From the NCBI GenBank assembly GCA_037039925.1, contig JAXRKP010000596.1:55001-119000 (forward strand): 64,000 bases of DNA, given 5' to 3'. Origin of the DNA: Doris montereyensis (taxonomy: Eukaryota > Mollusca > Gastropoda > Nudibranchia > Dorididae). Position 1 is the first letter of the stretch. Every line of letters starts with the position of its first letter. Positions 1-12,700 of this stretch are shown here, piece by piece. The notes under the pieces were generated by a model, which searched no databases, was not told where the DNA came from, and saw only the letters and a program-made list of their open reading frames with translations. The position numbers and the translations under genes are program-made.

Positions 1-165
1 CTTCCAGGTTAGCGTTTGTACCCATTTGCACCTGGGTTGAGTGGGAAAAATGTGTTATGTGCCTTTCCCAAGGAACACAACATCGGGCATTAGCTTTACT
101 GGGATTCGAATCCTGGGATCTCAAGTCCAGCAGCCTAACTAGTCTGCCACCAATGCAACAAACCA
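1..165 (-). mobile_element. tRNA-derived SINE, family A, copy 1
   Basis: On the minus strand a tRNA-like head has an A-box-like GTTAGGCTGCTGGACTTGAG and a B box GGATTCGAATCC. The body (CACCTGGGTTGAGTGG on the plus strand) recurs at 18.6-18.8 kb and 22.7-23.0 kb. It runs off the left edge. Confidence 0.7.
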
Positions 166-182
166 TTATTTCAATTACACAC

Positions 183-372
183 AAGTTGATTTTAATAACA
201 TTTACATGTTGTTAGTCTACAGGTTGATTTCAATAACAATAACATTTTAACATTTATTCTACAAGCTGATTTCAATGATTTTCAATAACATTTACAATTT
301 GATTTCACTAACATTTATGTTGATTTCAATAAATTTACTCCAATTTTTGATTTCAATAACATTTACTCTACA
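183..372. repeat. Degenerate tandem repeat of GATTTCAATAACATTTA
   Basis: About seven imperfect units of roughly 20-35 bp sharing TTGATTTCAATAACATTTA, lying downstream of SMC1 exon 21 in an intron. Confidence 0.6.
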
Positions 373-487
373 TCCTTCCATTCTTCTTTTTATATTTCTT
401 CCTTTGTTTGGTTTCATTTTGACTCACATTCCTTTCTTTCACGTTGTTTAGGAAGACAGCGGGCCTTGAAGGCGGGTAAATGCTTAC

Positions 488-709
488 CTTGCAACTTTTC
501 AACAGGGCGTGTCTGTCAGCTCTCTCTTCTGCTCCACCTTGACCTCCATGCCATTGATACTTTTCTGGACGCCAGAAATTTCCTTCTGCTGCACTGACAG
601 ACGTTTCCGCACCTCGTTGATTTCTCCCTCCATGTCGATCTACCTGTGACTTGCACGTCAGCTTGTTTTTTTGTTTCAATTTCTCTTGTCTCTGCATTTT
701 TTCAATTAT
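488..709 (-). CDS. SMC1A: SMC1 exon 21, two compensating breaks
   Basis: Starts [20 protein letters not shown] then SQVD; the middle [20 protein letters not shown] and [18 protein letters not shown] reads one frame over; ends [12 protein letters not shown] in the first frame. An extra base near 636-639 and an extra GA near 520-527 account for both slips, leaving 73 codons. Donor GTAAGC. This is the last exon in the window. Confidence 0.9.
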
Positions 710-3700
710 CTACAAACAAACAAAAGTCAGGGACAAAAATAAATAAAATATACAGAAAACAGCAGTTGAAAATTAAACAATTCTTATCCAAAAGCAGAAA
801 CAGAATTAAGTAACATCATTGCTACCAATAAATTCAATCAAAACTAGGGATCCCCATAATATCAAAATCAAGAATGACTATCCGCGATGATTTCTGAAAT
901 AAAATCAAGTGTTGATAAATGGCAGGATGTGTGTCAAAAACATTTATCTCATTGAAAAAAAGAAAAAAAGTTTAAATATCACCCCCCCAAAAAAAAAGCC
1001 AAAGAAAATCAGAAACAAAAACTAAGACACTAAGAGAATGTCATGTGACTCCAATATCTTTCGACTAATATGGAGATACTTTTATTTCCTACGACTTAAA
1101 TTTCTTTGTTTTGATCACTTTGTCTTTCCGCACTATGCATCTATTTTTGCTATAAAGAAATTGTACTGAATGACAAGCCTGTCCCTCTCACCTGCATTTG
1201 ACGAGACTCTTCCTCCTTGACCCGCTCCCACCTCCTTCTCGTTATGCTTCACTGTTTCCTGCCATTTATTGACAATTTCTGAAAGTGACACAAAATCAAC
1301 ATGTCAGAAAATTGATAGAAAATTTCTTTCAAGATTGCAGTGAATGAAAATCCACCCACTTAAAAATATCATGGTAAGAGAATTTGGCAGAACTTTTCAT
1401 CAACAATGCATTGTACTTTTCTTCCACAATGCATTGTACTTTTCATCCACAATGCATTGTACTTTTCATCCACAATGCATTGTACTTTTCATCCACAATG
1501 CATTGTACTTTTCATCTACAATGCATTGTACTTTTCATCCACAATGCATTGTACTTTTCATCCACAATGCATTGTATTTTTCTCCACAATGCATTGTACT
1601 TTTTCTTCCACAATGCATTGTACTTTTTCATCCACAATGCCACAATGCATTGTACTTTTCATCCACAATGCATTGTACTTTCATCATTATCTACAATGCA
1701 TTGTACGTTTCATCTACAATGCATTGTGCTTTTTCTCCACAATGCATTGTGCTTTTCATCCACAATGCATTGTACTTTTCATCTACATTGCAGTATTTTT
1801 CATCTACAATGCATTGTGCTTTTCATCCACAATGCATTGTACTTTTCATCTACATTGCATTGTACTTTTCATCTACAATGCATTGGTGTGTGTTTGTAAT
1901 AAGTTCTAATTAAGCCCCCTTACTGCCTCATCTTTAGGTCAATGGTACAAAAACGTTTTTACTCATCTTGCAGGAGGTTTAACCGAAAAACTAAAGACAA
2001 CGATCAACATGTCGGGGCAAGAACCAACAACCTTTTGGTAGAGAGGCTAACACCTTACCTTTAGATCTCCATGCTCCCTACAAACGTGTCTGATTAATGA
2101 ATGACTATCATTTAACCTTGTCTGAATCAATGACATTTCTTGGGGTATCTGCATTTAAAATTGCAAACTTGTGAGCATTAAAATTCATGACAAAGGACAA
2201 CTGCTTCCTACAGCATAGACTGCTAGGGATACAATGAGGCGTTTAGCACCTACTGTCAATCTGTCCCATGATGCATTGTGCAATCTCCCAGATCGGTGGT
2301 AACTATTTTGCTTGGCTGTTTTTTTACTAGTGCTAGTTAGTGTATGGTGACAGCAGATGACATACACCCTGACTGGCCGAGTTTTGGACCAAAAGGTTGA
2401 TTTTCTGTTTTTTGCATAATCGGGTAGAACGATCATTTATCTACAAGTTCATGGCAGAAAAATGTCCATATGACGTATAATTTTATTTCTACAAAATATT
2501 TTGTAGGCGTAGGGTAGGTAAAAACAATAAAAATTTTGGCGTGAATTACCCTAACACTGACTGAGAAAATGGCAGTAAAAACCCGTGATAGTGGTGGTTA
2601 ATCACCAAATGTAGCAAAAACACGACTTGACCTCATTTTGCCGACACCTATAGACGTGTCTCCCATCGCTGTGTGATATAAGAGGCGTTGCGCGTCAGTG
2701 TGTATGTTAACATATAGGATGACTGTATTTTGACAGTATTTTGACAGTTACTTTACATACTAAAAGCAAAAACCTAAACTCGAAATTTTAAAAAAAATCA
2801 CTCCAGGTGTGCCCCCCTCCCCCCAACACTTAAATGCTATCTATTTAAACATGTAAATCAACATACATGACTAGGTTTATTTAGACATACAACATAAAAT
2901 TGTGGGAAAATAGTTGTTATGGCATTTTCAACATCCTATGCGTCATTGCGTGCGATGAGCCAGTTTAAGGACCGTCTTCCCAAATTTTGCATTGAGTTGA
3001 TGAAATGTTGACAACAGTGCTTACCTTCAGTGTCTTGAGATCTCTCACACTCCAACTGGTTTTCAAGTTTGTGCCTCCAAGTTTTCAAATTCCATCCTCC
3101 GTCTGGCTCTCTCTTGCTGAGCTCTCAGTTCTCTCTCTTCATAATGTCTGAGGACAAGAAGGGGGGAAAAAACCCCAAAACATTAAATTACGCCAATGAC
3201 AGGAACACTTTTTCCCCCTGCTTGCACTAACGATTGATTTGATGTTGCCACAAGTCTATCTGGCTTTGCATGTGATTTGAAGTTTTCCCCATCTGTCCTT
3301 GCTATTACTTTCAAACATTTTATCATTACTTTATGGAGATCAATCAACTCGTTTATAAACGTTACACTTAGCACTGTGTATAAATGACCCTAAGTGTCCT
3401 ATACCAGTGCTTTACCACTAATCATACCCACCTTCATTGTATCAATCTTTGATCCATGTTAAAATGACAATTTCAGTTACTTCCCCAACAAGCACAAAGT
3501 GCCGATAAACGCATAAAAGTGTGAAACAGTCCGTTTAGGGTGATGATTTTTATCACGTTTATTTTCTACCTCTCATAAACCAGAGGTGTGTATAAATAGA
3601 TATTTCTGTACATGGTGATGATGAAGTGGAAAGGTCTAGGATTTCCACTCACATACACTTTTTAAATCAGGTATTTAATAATAAAAGCTATGAATAAAAG

Positions 3701-6700
3701 TAAAAGTTTAATAACATCTGTTTTACTGACTTATCACAGGGTTTTATTCAAGATTCTATAGGTGCTGTCATAATCTTTACTCAGATGATTTAGGTTAATC
3801 TCACAAATAGCCTGTTATCGTGAGATAAAAAAATTTCTTCATCAGGTTAAACTAGGATTTTTACTTCATAACTGGTTTTCTCTCTATGTGGATATATGAT
3901 GTAAAAGCGTTATTTGTTCATCTGTGCAACATTTGAAATTCACATGAACATAATAAAACATTATTAAAAAAAGTCAAGGCAATAAGAAAACAACCAACAA
4001 AAACAGACTATGTGATTAAATAGGGACAGAGCAAATGGCCACTGTTAAAACCCTTCAGCAAACCAACATATAATAAAAGACATGAGAGAAAAGTGCCAAG
4101 CCATACCTAATGTTGGGCACCCCAATAACAGCACAAAAATCTTTGAACACAGCGTCTTCCACCCTGTTCATCTCATCACGCAGCTGTTTGATATCCACCT
4201 CCCTGGCATCTATGCTCCCTCTCAAGCTTCTGTTGGTCTGGCTGTTGATAGAAAGAAATCATTGTATAACATAAGAAAGCTTTGAATACGCACATGGAAA
4301 TGTAAACTAAAATGGAATTTATGTAAAATATTACATAAACTCATTTTATTTTATTTCAGCAGAAGAATTTTCCATATTTCACTTGAGAAAATTCACGATT
4401 TTCACTAAGAACTAGAAGCAACCATTTTTGTTTTGTTTCATTGAAATTTCCATCACCTGACATATGAGGTGATCTCAGCGTGAATTGAGAGCAAACAGAA
4501 ACATGACAGATCATGAAAGAGTGAAAAGGAAAGAAATAGGGCCTACCAGCAGCACAAACCAACCAACTGTCAATAAGAAGCTACAGCCCACACATTGACT
4601 TATGTACATCTGTCTAATTACTACCCACACATTGACTCTATGTACCTGTGTCTAACTATACCCATTACCTGTGTCTAACTACTACCCACACATTGACTCT
4701 ATATACCTGTGTCTAACTACTACCCACACATTGACTCTATATACCTGTGTCTAACTACTACCCACACATTGACTCTATATACCTGTGTCTAACTACTAGC
4801 CCACACATTGACTCTATATACCTGTGTCTAACTACTACCCACACATTGACTCTATGTACCTGTGTCTAACTACTACCCACACATTGACTCTATATACCTG
4901 TGTCTAACTTACTACCCACACATTGACTCTATATACCTGTGTCTAACTACTAACCACACATTGACTCTACCTGTGTCTAACTACTACCCACACATTGACT
5001 CTATATACCTGTGTCTAACTACTACCCACACATTGACTCTATATACCATTGTGTCTAACTACTACCCACATTGACTCTATATACCTGTGTCTAACTACTA
5101 CACATTGACTCTATGTACCTGTGTCTAACTACTACCCACACATTGACTCTATATACGTGTCTAACTACTACCCACACATTGACTCTATGTACCTGTGTCT
5201 AACTACTACCCACACATTGACTCTATATGCCTGTGTCTAACTACTACCCACACATTAACTCTATACTTGTGTCTAACTACTACCCACACATTGACTCTAT
5301 ATACCTGTGTCTAACTACTACCCACACATTGACTCTATGATACCTGTGTTTAACTACTACCCACACATTGACTCTATATACCTGTGTCTAACTACTACCC
5401 ACACATTGACTCTATATACCTGTGTCTAACTACTACCACACATTGACTCTATATACCTGTGTCTAACTACTACCCACACATTGACTCTATGTACCTGTGT
5501 CTAACTACTACCCACACATTGACTCTATGTACCTGTGTCTAACTACTACCCACACATTGACTCTATGTACCTGTGTCTAACTACTACCCACACATTGACT
5601 CTATGTACCTGTGTCTAACTACTACCCACACATTGACTCTATATACCTGTGTCTAACTACTACCCACACATTGACTCTATGTACCTGTGTCTAACTACTA
5701 CCCACACGTTGACTCTAACTAACTACCCACACATTAACTCTATATACCTGTGTCTAACTACTACCCACACATTGACTCTATATACCTGTGTCTAACTACT
5801 ACCCACACATTGACTCTATATACCTGTGTCTAACTACTACCCACACATTGACTCTATATACCTGTGTCTAACTACTACCCACACATTGACTCTATATACT
5901 TGTGTCTAACTACTACCCACACATTGACTCTATATACTTGTGTCTAACTACTACCCACACATTGACTCTATATACCTGTGTCTAACTACTACCCACACAT
6001 TGACTCTATATACTTGTGTCTAACTACTACCCACACATTGACTCTATATACCTGTAACACCACTACCCACACATTGACTCTATGTACTTGTGTCTAACTA
6101 CTACATTAACCTATATACTAACTACCCACACATTGACTCTATATACTTGTGTCTAACTACTACCCTTGGTTGAAACCAGTCTCTTGTTATCACTCTTGCC
6201 CTACTTCGCTTCCGATGCATTGTGAGAAGCGATTTAGATCCTATACTATATCACTTGTCCTACTTCGCTTTCCGATGCATTGTGAGAAGTGATTTAGATC
6301 CTATACTATCACTAACAGGGATGCCCTCTGGTCAAGATGAAAAATACTGAACTCTTTTTCGTGATAGGAAACAAGTGAAATGAGGTCAAGTTTTTTCAAA
6401 TTTTGAACATAGCAGCAAGCGGGGCTTGAGTTTTTTGTTCAGTTTTTTAACTTTCAATTTGTTTTTAAGTGAGAAGCTCGATTCACATGCAAAGCCAGAG
6501 CTTTCTTGCCATTGCTACTATAATTTATTTTGTCCTCACATACTATGCAACAGACAAATCCAGTCTTTCATTTTTCGGAAGAAGTCAGAAAAATATCCTC
6601 CATCAGTGACCTTTTTATTCTTGAAGCCATTCCCATTTGATTTTATTTTTCACTCCTTTATCAAAAAGTTTTCACAATCCCGTCGCCCAGTTGAACAAAA

Positions 6701-9700
6701 TCATCCTCGCGGAACTTCCTCCTTGAATCACGAGATCTATTCTACATATATTTAGATCTAAATCTATATTCCAATTATAAGGACTTCAAAATAAATAATG
6801 CGAGTCCAGACCTAGTTAGTCCAAACAGTCAAATCACAAATCCAACAAGGTACCTCGAGTCGTAGTGAAACGGTGAATGGCGAATCGTTTAATGAACAAT
6901 GAAAATTCCAACCAGTGAAGGATGAAAGAGAAGAGACCGGGAAAAGTATGAATATCTGGTCAAATAGTCTTTATAGGCTCTGGAACCGGACGGGTCGGTG
7001 ACGGGTATAAAATGATCACCCGTGATAAAAGTTTCGTATAAATTTTATCGACTTTCGGACGGAAATAAATCGAGATACGGAGAATTTCGAAATGTACGGG
7101 ACATACGGAGAATTTCGAATAAATGATTTCCGTATAAATACGGAAAAGGGGCATCCCTGCACTAAGTCCACAGTAGGGTCATGACTGGGAATCCAGGAGA
7201 AGGATAAACTGCAGTCAAAATTCCCCCCCCCATGATAAATATGAGATGGCTTACCAAGGCTTTATCCATTTTCGTCTGACACTCTGAAATTTGGTTTTCA
7301 TTATGCCTGATGGTGCGGTTCCTCTGAAAGAACAATAATAAAAAGAACAAAATATTTTGAAATTCCTCAATAATGCGTCAGAGGCATGTTTGGAGAAAAC
7401 ACTAAAAAAAAACCCCATGAAGTTATAGTTGCATGACAAAAAAGTAGAGAGAAAAAATAAAGTCCGTGAAGAAATTTCCTTCCTCACAATGCATGAGTAT
7501 TTTATAGATTAATGCATTAAAAGGAAACAACACTATCATGCGCCTAGAGCTATCGTATAATGGGAGTGGGTGCTATAGAAATTAATTATATTATTATTAT
7601 CATCATTTCTTCAGGAGAATTAATTTCAAACATTTTCTGTGGGAATCAGTTCAGAACTTTAATAACATTTTATGAATAGGAGAGAAAAATATACATAACA
7701 ATTCATAAAAAGGGACGGAATTTAACGTACAGTATTTTCCAGATCAGTAATGCTGTACTTGAGACGAGTCTCTAATCCCTTAATTTGTGATCGAATCGTG
7801 TTGAGCTCCGACTCTTTCCTTTTCTTTTCTGCTGTTCTTTCAACTCTTCCATCAGCTTCTCTTTTGGTTTTCAATTGACTCAAACTTTTCTCATCCCAAC
7901 GACGAGCCTTTGCTTTGAGATCACTGGGGTGAATTAGAATTTGATATAATATACAAACATTATTGTAGTAAGACGTCGTGATTGCAAGATAAATTTGAGA
8001 AGACAAAAGAAATTTGTTTCTAAAAATGTTGACTTCATATCATCCCATATAAATAATTTGATTGTTTACTTATGTTTTAAAACCTTTTTTTTTCCATGAA
8101 TTTCTGATCTTTTTTAATTTGGAATTTCACCTCTTTCACTAAATGCAATGATATTAGTTACCTTGAAAGTTAGAGAGAATGACAAGATAACAGATGGATG
8201 AAAAAGATAGAAAAAGAAGAGGATTGAGACGTATTGGTAACCTTTCCAACTGTCTAAAGTATTACATCTATAAAGGAAAAAGGGAAAAAAGTTTAAAGAA
8301 AAAAGGCATAATGTAAAAAAAAAACTAAAGGGGAAGAAACTGAGATAAAAGAGAAGAATAAAAAGATATTTTACACTATAACCAGCCTTAGAAGAAAAAG
8401 ACAACTAATTAATGGTACACTCAAAAAAGGAAAAGTAGAGAATGAAGAAAAAAAGAACAGAGTATGTGTTAATATTAAAAAGTGTTTTCTTTAGGACTAA
8501 AAAAAACCTTGAAAGTTGGTATTACAAAAACAAATCAAATGCTGTGGAAACAAAAGTGTGCATGGTATTACACACTAAAAGAAAACAAAAAGTCTGCATG
8601 GTATTACAAAAAGTGTGTGCATGGTATTACACACTAAAAGAAACAAAAAGTGCTGCATGGTATTACACAGTAAGAAAACAAAAAGTGTGCATGATATTAC
8701 AGAAGAAAACAAAAAGTGTGCATGATATTACACGAGTAAGAAAACAAAAAGTGTGCATATTACACAGTAAGAAAACAAAAAACATGATATTTAAGCATGG
8801 TATTACACACAGTAAGAAAACAAAAAAAATGGTAAAACAAAAGTGTGCATGATATTACACAGTAAGAAACAAAAAGTGTGCATGATATTACACACAGTAA
8901 GAAAAACAGTAAGAAAAAAAAAGTGTGCATGATATTACACACAGTAAGAAAACAAAAAGTGTGTATGATATTACACACAGTAAGAAAACAAAAAGTGTGC
9001 ATGGTAAAACAAAGAAAACGTGCCCGCATGGTATTGTGAAAACAAAAATGATATTACATCTAGCAAGAAAACAAAAAGCATGGTATTACACGCATGATAT
9101 TGCACAGCAAGAAATGAAAAAGTGTGCATGGATATTACACACAGTAAAAAAACAACAAAAAGTGTGCATGATATTACACACAGTAAGAAAAATAAAAGTG
9201 TGCATGATATTACACACAGTAAGAAAAAGCAAACATATTACACACAGTAAGAAAACAAAAAGTGCATGAGTAAGAAAACAAAAAGTCTATTTTCCAGTAA
9301 GAAAAAAAAAAGTGCATGGTGGCTACACGCAGTAAGAAAAAAAGTCTGCATGGTAATACACCAGTAAGAACAAAAAGTTACTGACTGACAACGTCTGCAT
9401 GGTAAGACAAAAAATAAAAAGTGAAATTAGTCCAGAGATAATACCAGACTTGTTGGAAGATACACAGGGCTACTGACTGACAACGGTTTCACATTTTAAA
9501 TAGAACAGTCCTGACATCCATGTTGACGACAATAGGCAAAGATAATAAGGTTTCACATTTTACAGAGATGAAAGTGGTCATGACGGAATTGTGAAATTAA
9601 AAACATTATGATGCCTTTCTTTCAAATGGTATCCTTAACCTACACACACAAGCAATCATATCAAGATCAGAAATCATGTAAAGATCAGAAATCATGTAAT

Positions 9701-12700
9701 GACCAAGTGATAGATAAAACATTACCCTTTGCCTCTCAATGCCGCTCAAAGGCAACGCGCTCTGGCATCTCCACTGACTCACAAACTAGGAGTTGCCACA
9801 AAACAGCAAAGCTTTTCTTGGACAACGTGGGGAGGGTCATAATGAATCACATCTATTACCAGCTTCACATTTCTAGGTTCACGAATGTCCCTGAAAACAA
9901 AGGAGCATAAAAGCAGATTCATTTAGTTTGAAGAAAGAACAAACTTTGAGGGCAAAAGAAAAGAAACTCAATGACAAAAGTCAGTTTTATTTGTTTCATT
10001 AGGAATTCATCCCCATCCACCACATCCATGAGCCCAGGATAAGTTGAGAGTTAAGAGGTGTCAGCAAGACGAAAGACCTATATGAAAAGATAAAAGGAAA
10101 GAAGTACAACCTATGTGAAAGAGAAAGAAAGGCACAGAGGAAAACATTTTGCACACACCACAAAAAAGAATTACACATGACAGTATGAAAACATTTTGCA
10201 CACACCACAAAAAGAATTACATGACAGTATGAAAAACATTTTGCAACACCACAAAAAGAATTACACAATGACAATATGAAAAAACATTTTGCACACACCA
10301 CAAAAAAGAATTACACATGACAGCATGAAAACATTTTGGAAATCTCTAAAATAGTGGTAAAAAGACTTTTCACACAATGACAATATGATGAAAAACTAAT
10401 TTTACAAAAGGTCTATCAAATAAAAGAATTACAAATTGTGATAGAAAACATTATTGGTTTTCTAAATGTATATAGATAAGAAAATGCAACAACACAAACT
10501 GCAAATTCATCAGAATACTTTAGAGCTGGGGAATATTAGTATCATGCAAAAACTACTTATAGCAAACTGTCTATTTTATATTTGTCAAAAAGTTTTCTGC
10601 AAATTGAAGGATAGATCAAATCAGTATGAAGTTTAATTTCTAAGAAAGGACATAAACAACACAACTGTATTTATAAAAAAGAAATACTTTAGAGATGTAA
10701 GATAATTGAAATTGAGACATGAAAATATCTCCAGTCTGTCTAAAAGACTGAATTTACTTATAGAATAGCAAGTTGTGAGAGAGCACAAGGGGGTGAGAGA
10801 GGGTACAATGGGTGAGAGAGAGTATCAAAAGGGTGAGAGAGAGCACAAGGTAGAAGAGATAGGAGAGTCAAATCAGGTGAGAAGTTTAATTTAAGGGGAG
10901 AAAAAGGATAAGGGGTGAAACTAAACTTTGTGTTGGGTGAGAAAGAGAGCATAAGGGGGTGAGAGAGCACAAATGGGTGAGAGATAATAAGGGGGTGAAA
11001 GAGAGAGCATAAGGGGTGATGAAATTTAGAGAGAGCTTCCAGTCTGTCTGAAAAGACTGAATGAAAAGAGAGAGCATAAGGGGGTGAGAGAGAGAGCATA
11101 AGGGGTGTGAGAGGAGCACAAGGGGGTGAGAAAGGCACAAATGGGTGAGAGAGAGAGAGCATATGGGGTGAGAGAGAGAGCACAAGGGGGTGAGAGAGAG
11201 AAAGGGGGTGAGAGAGCATAAGGGGGTGAGAGAGAGAGCATAAGGGGTGAGAGAGAGCACAAGGGGTGAGAGAGAGCACAAGGGGTGAGAGAAAGAGAGA
11301 GACATAAGGGTGAGAGAGAGAGCACAAGGGGGTGAGAGAGAGAGCACAAGGTGAGAGAGAGAGCAGAAGGGGGTGAGAGAGAGAGAGCAGGGGGAAAGAG
11401 GAGAGAGAGCAGGGGGGAGAGAGAGAGCACATGGGGGTGAGAGAGAGAGCATAAGGGGGAGAGAGAGAGCACAAGGGGGTGAGAGAGAGAGCAGAAGGGG
11501 TGAGAGAGAGCATAAGGGGGTGAGAGAGAGCACAAGTGAGAGAGAGAGCATAAGGGGGTGAGAGAGAGAGCATAAGTGGGTGAGAGAGAGAGCACAAGTG
11601 GGTGAGAGAGAGAGAGAGCACAAGAGGGGGTGAGAGAGAGCATAAGGGGGTAGAGAGACATAAGGGGGTGAGAGAGAGAGAGCAAGGGGTGAGAGAGAGA
11701 GAGAGCACAAGGGGGTGAGAGAGAGAGAGCATAAGTGTGTGAGAGAGAGAGAGCACAAGGGGGTGAGAGAGAGAGCATAAGGGGTGAGAGAGAGAGAGCA
11801 CAAGTGGGTGAGAGAGAGAGAGGTGAGAGAGAGCATAAGTGGGGTGAGAGAGGAGAGAGAGAGAGCATAAGTGGGTGAGAGAGAGAGAGCATAAGTGGGT
11901 GAGAGAGAGAGAGCATAAGGGGGTGAGAGAGAGAGAGCATAAGGGGGCGAGAGAGAGAGAGAGCATAAGTGGGTAGAGAGAGAGCATAAGTGGGTGAGAG
12001 AGAGAGGCATAAGTGGGTAAGAGAGAGAGCACAAGAGAGCATAAGGGGTGAGAGAGAGAGCATAAGTGGGGTGAGAGAGAGAGCATAAGGGTGAGAGAGA
12101 GCATAAGTTGGTGAGAGAGAGAGCACAAGGGGGAGAGAGAGAGCACAATGGGGTGAGAGAGAGCACAATGGTGAGAGAGAGAGCACAAGGTGAGCACAAA
12201 AAAACCAAGAAGTCTACCTGAGCTTTTCATTGATGCTGCCAACTTCCAAGTAATCCAAGGCAGAAAGGTCTCAGGTTCAATCCTCTGCTCCTTCATGTAC
12301 TGAATGCAGTCTTTAGCAGTCTTCTCAGTGTCACAGACGATAGAGTCCATATGCTTACCCAACACCTTGGTGATGGCAATTTGGTATTTTTTGTGACTCG
12401 GCTCACACAGATCTAGCAGTCTCCCATGCTGAAGAGATCAATCAAACAAAAACATTAGATGAAAAAAACAGAAAAAAACATTATTTTTACAAGAAAACCA
12501 GGACAGGAAGGAGGAAAAACAGGTTTCCAAGATAGCACATCAAAACTGTACAGTGCTGTTTCGACATGACATCACTCAGACATTTACAAACTTGAATACT
12601 TAGGAAAATTCCAAGACAGGAAAAAAAAATGAATCATTTATTGTTTTGAACAACCCATTTATGTCAATCTGTAGTAGTGAAGATTATCTTAAATAGTTAG

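Noticed and set aside
3183..3374. A short frame containing [16 protein letters not shown] that recalls transposase fragments
   Set aside because: Only a 17-bp match (inverted) to the element at 6.3-7.2 kb could be seen, which is too little to call a mobile element.
4588..6164. Possible CRISPR array
   Set aside because: Spacers are absent: the entire unit repeats, and the DNA is eukaryotic. The same holds for all other arrays in the window.
10758..12365. Open frames of 386-535 residues rich in Leu-Ser-Pro on the minus strand
   Set aside because: They are readings of the 22-bp GA-rich array that run by chance into SMC1 exon 13; composition is purely repeat-derived.
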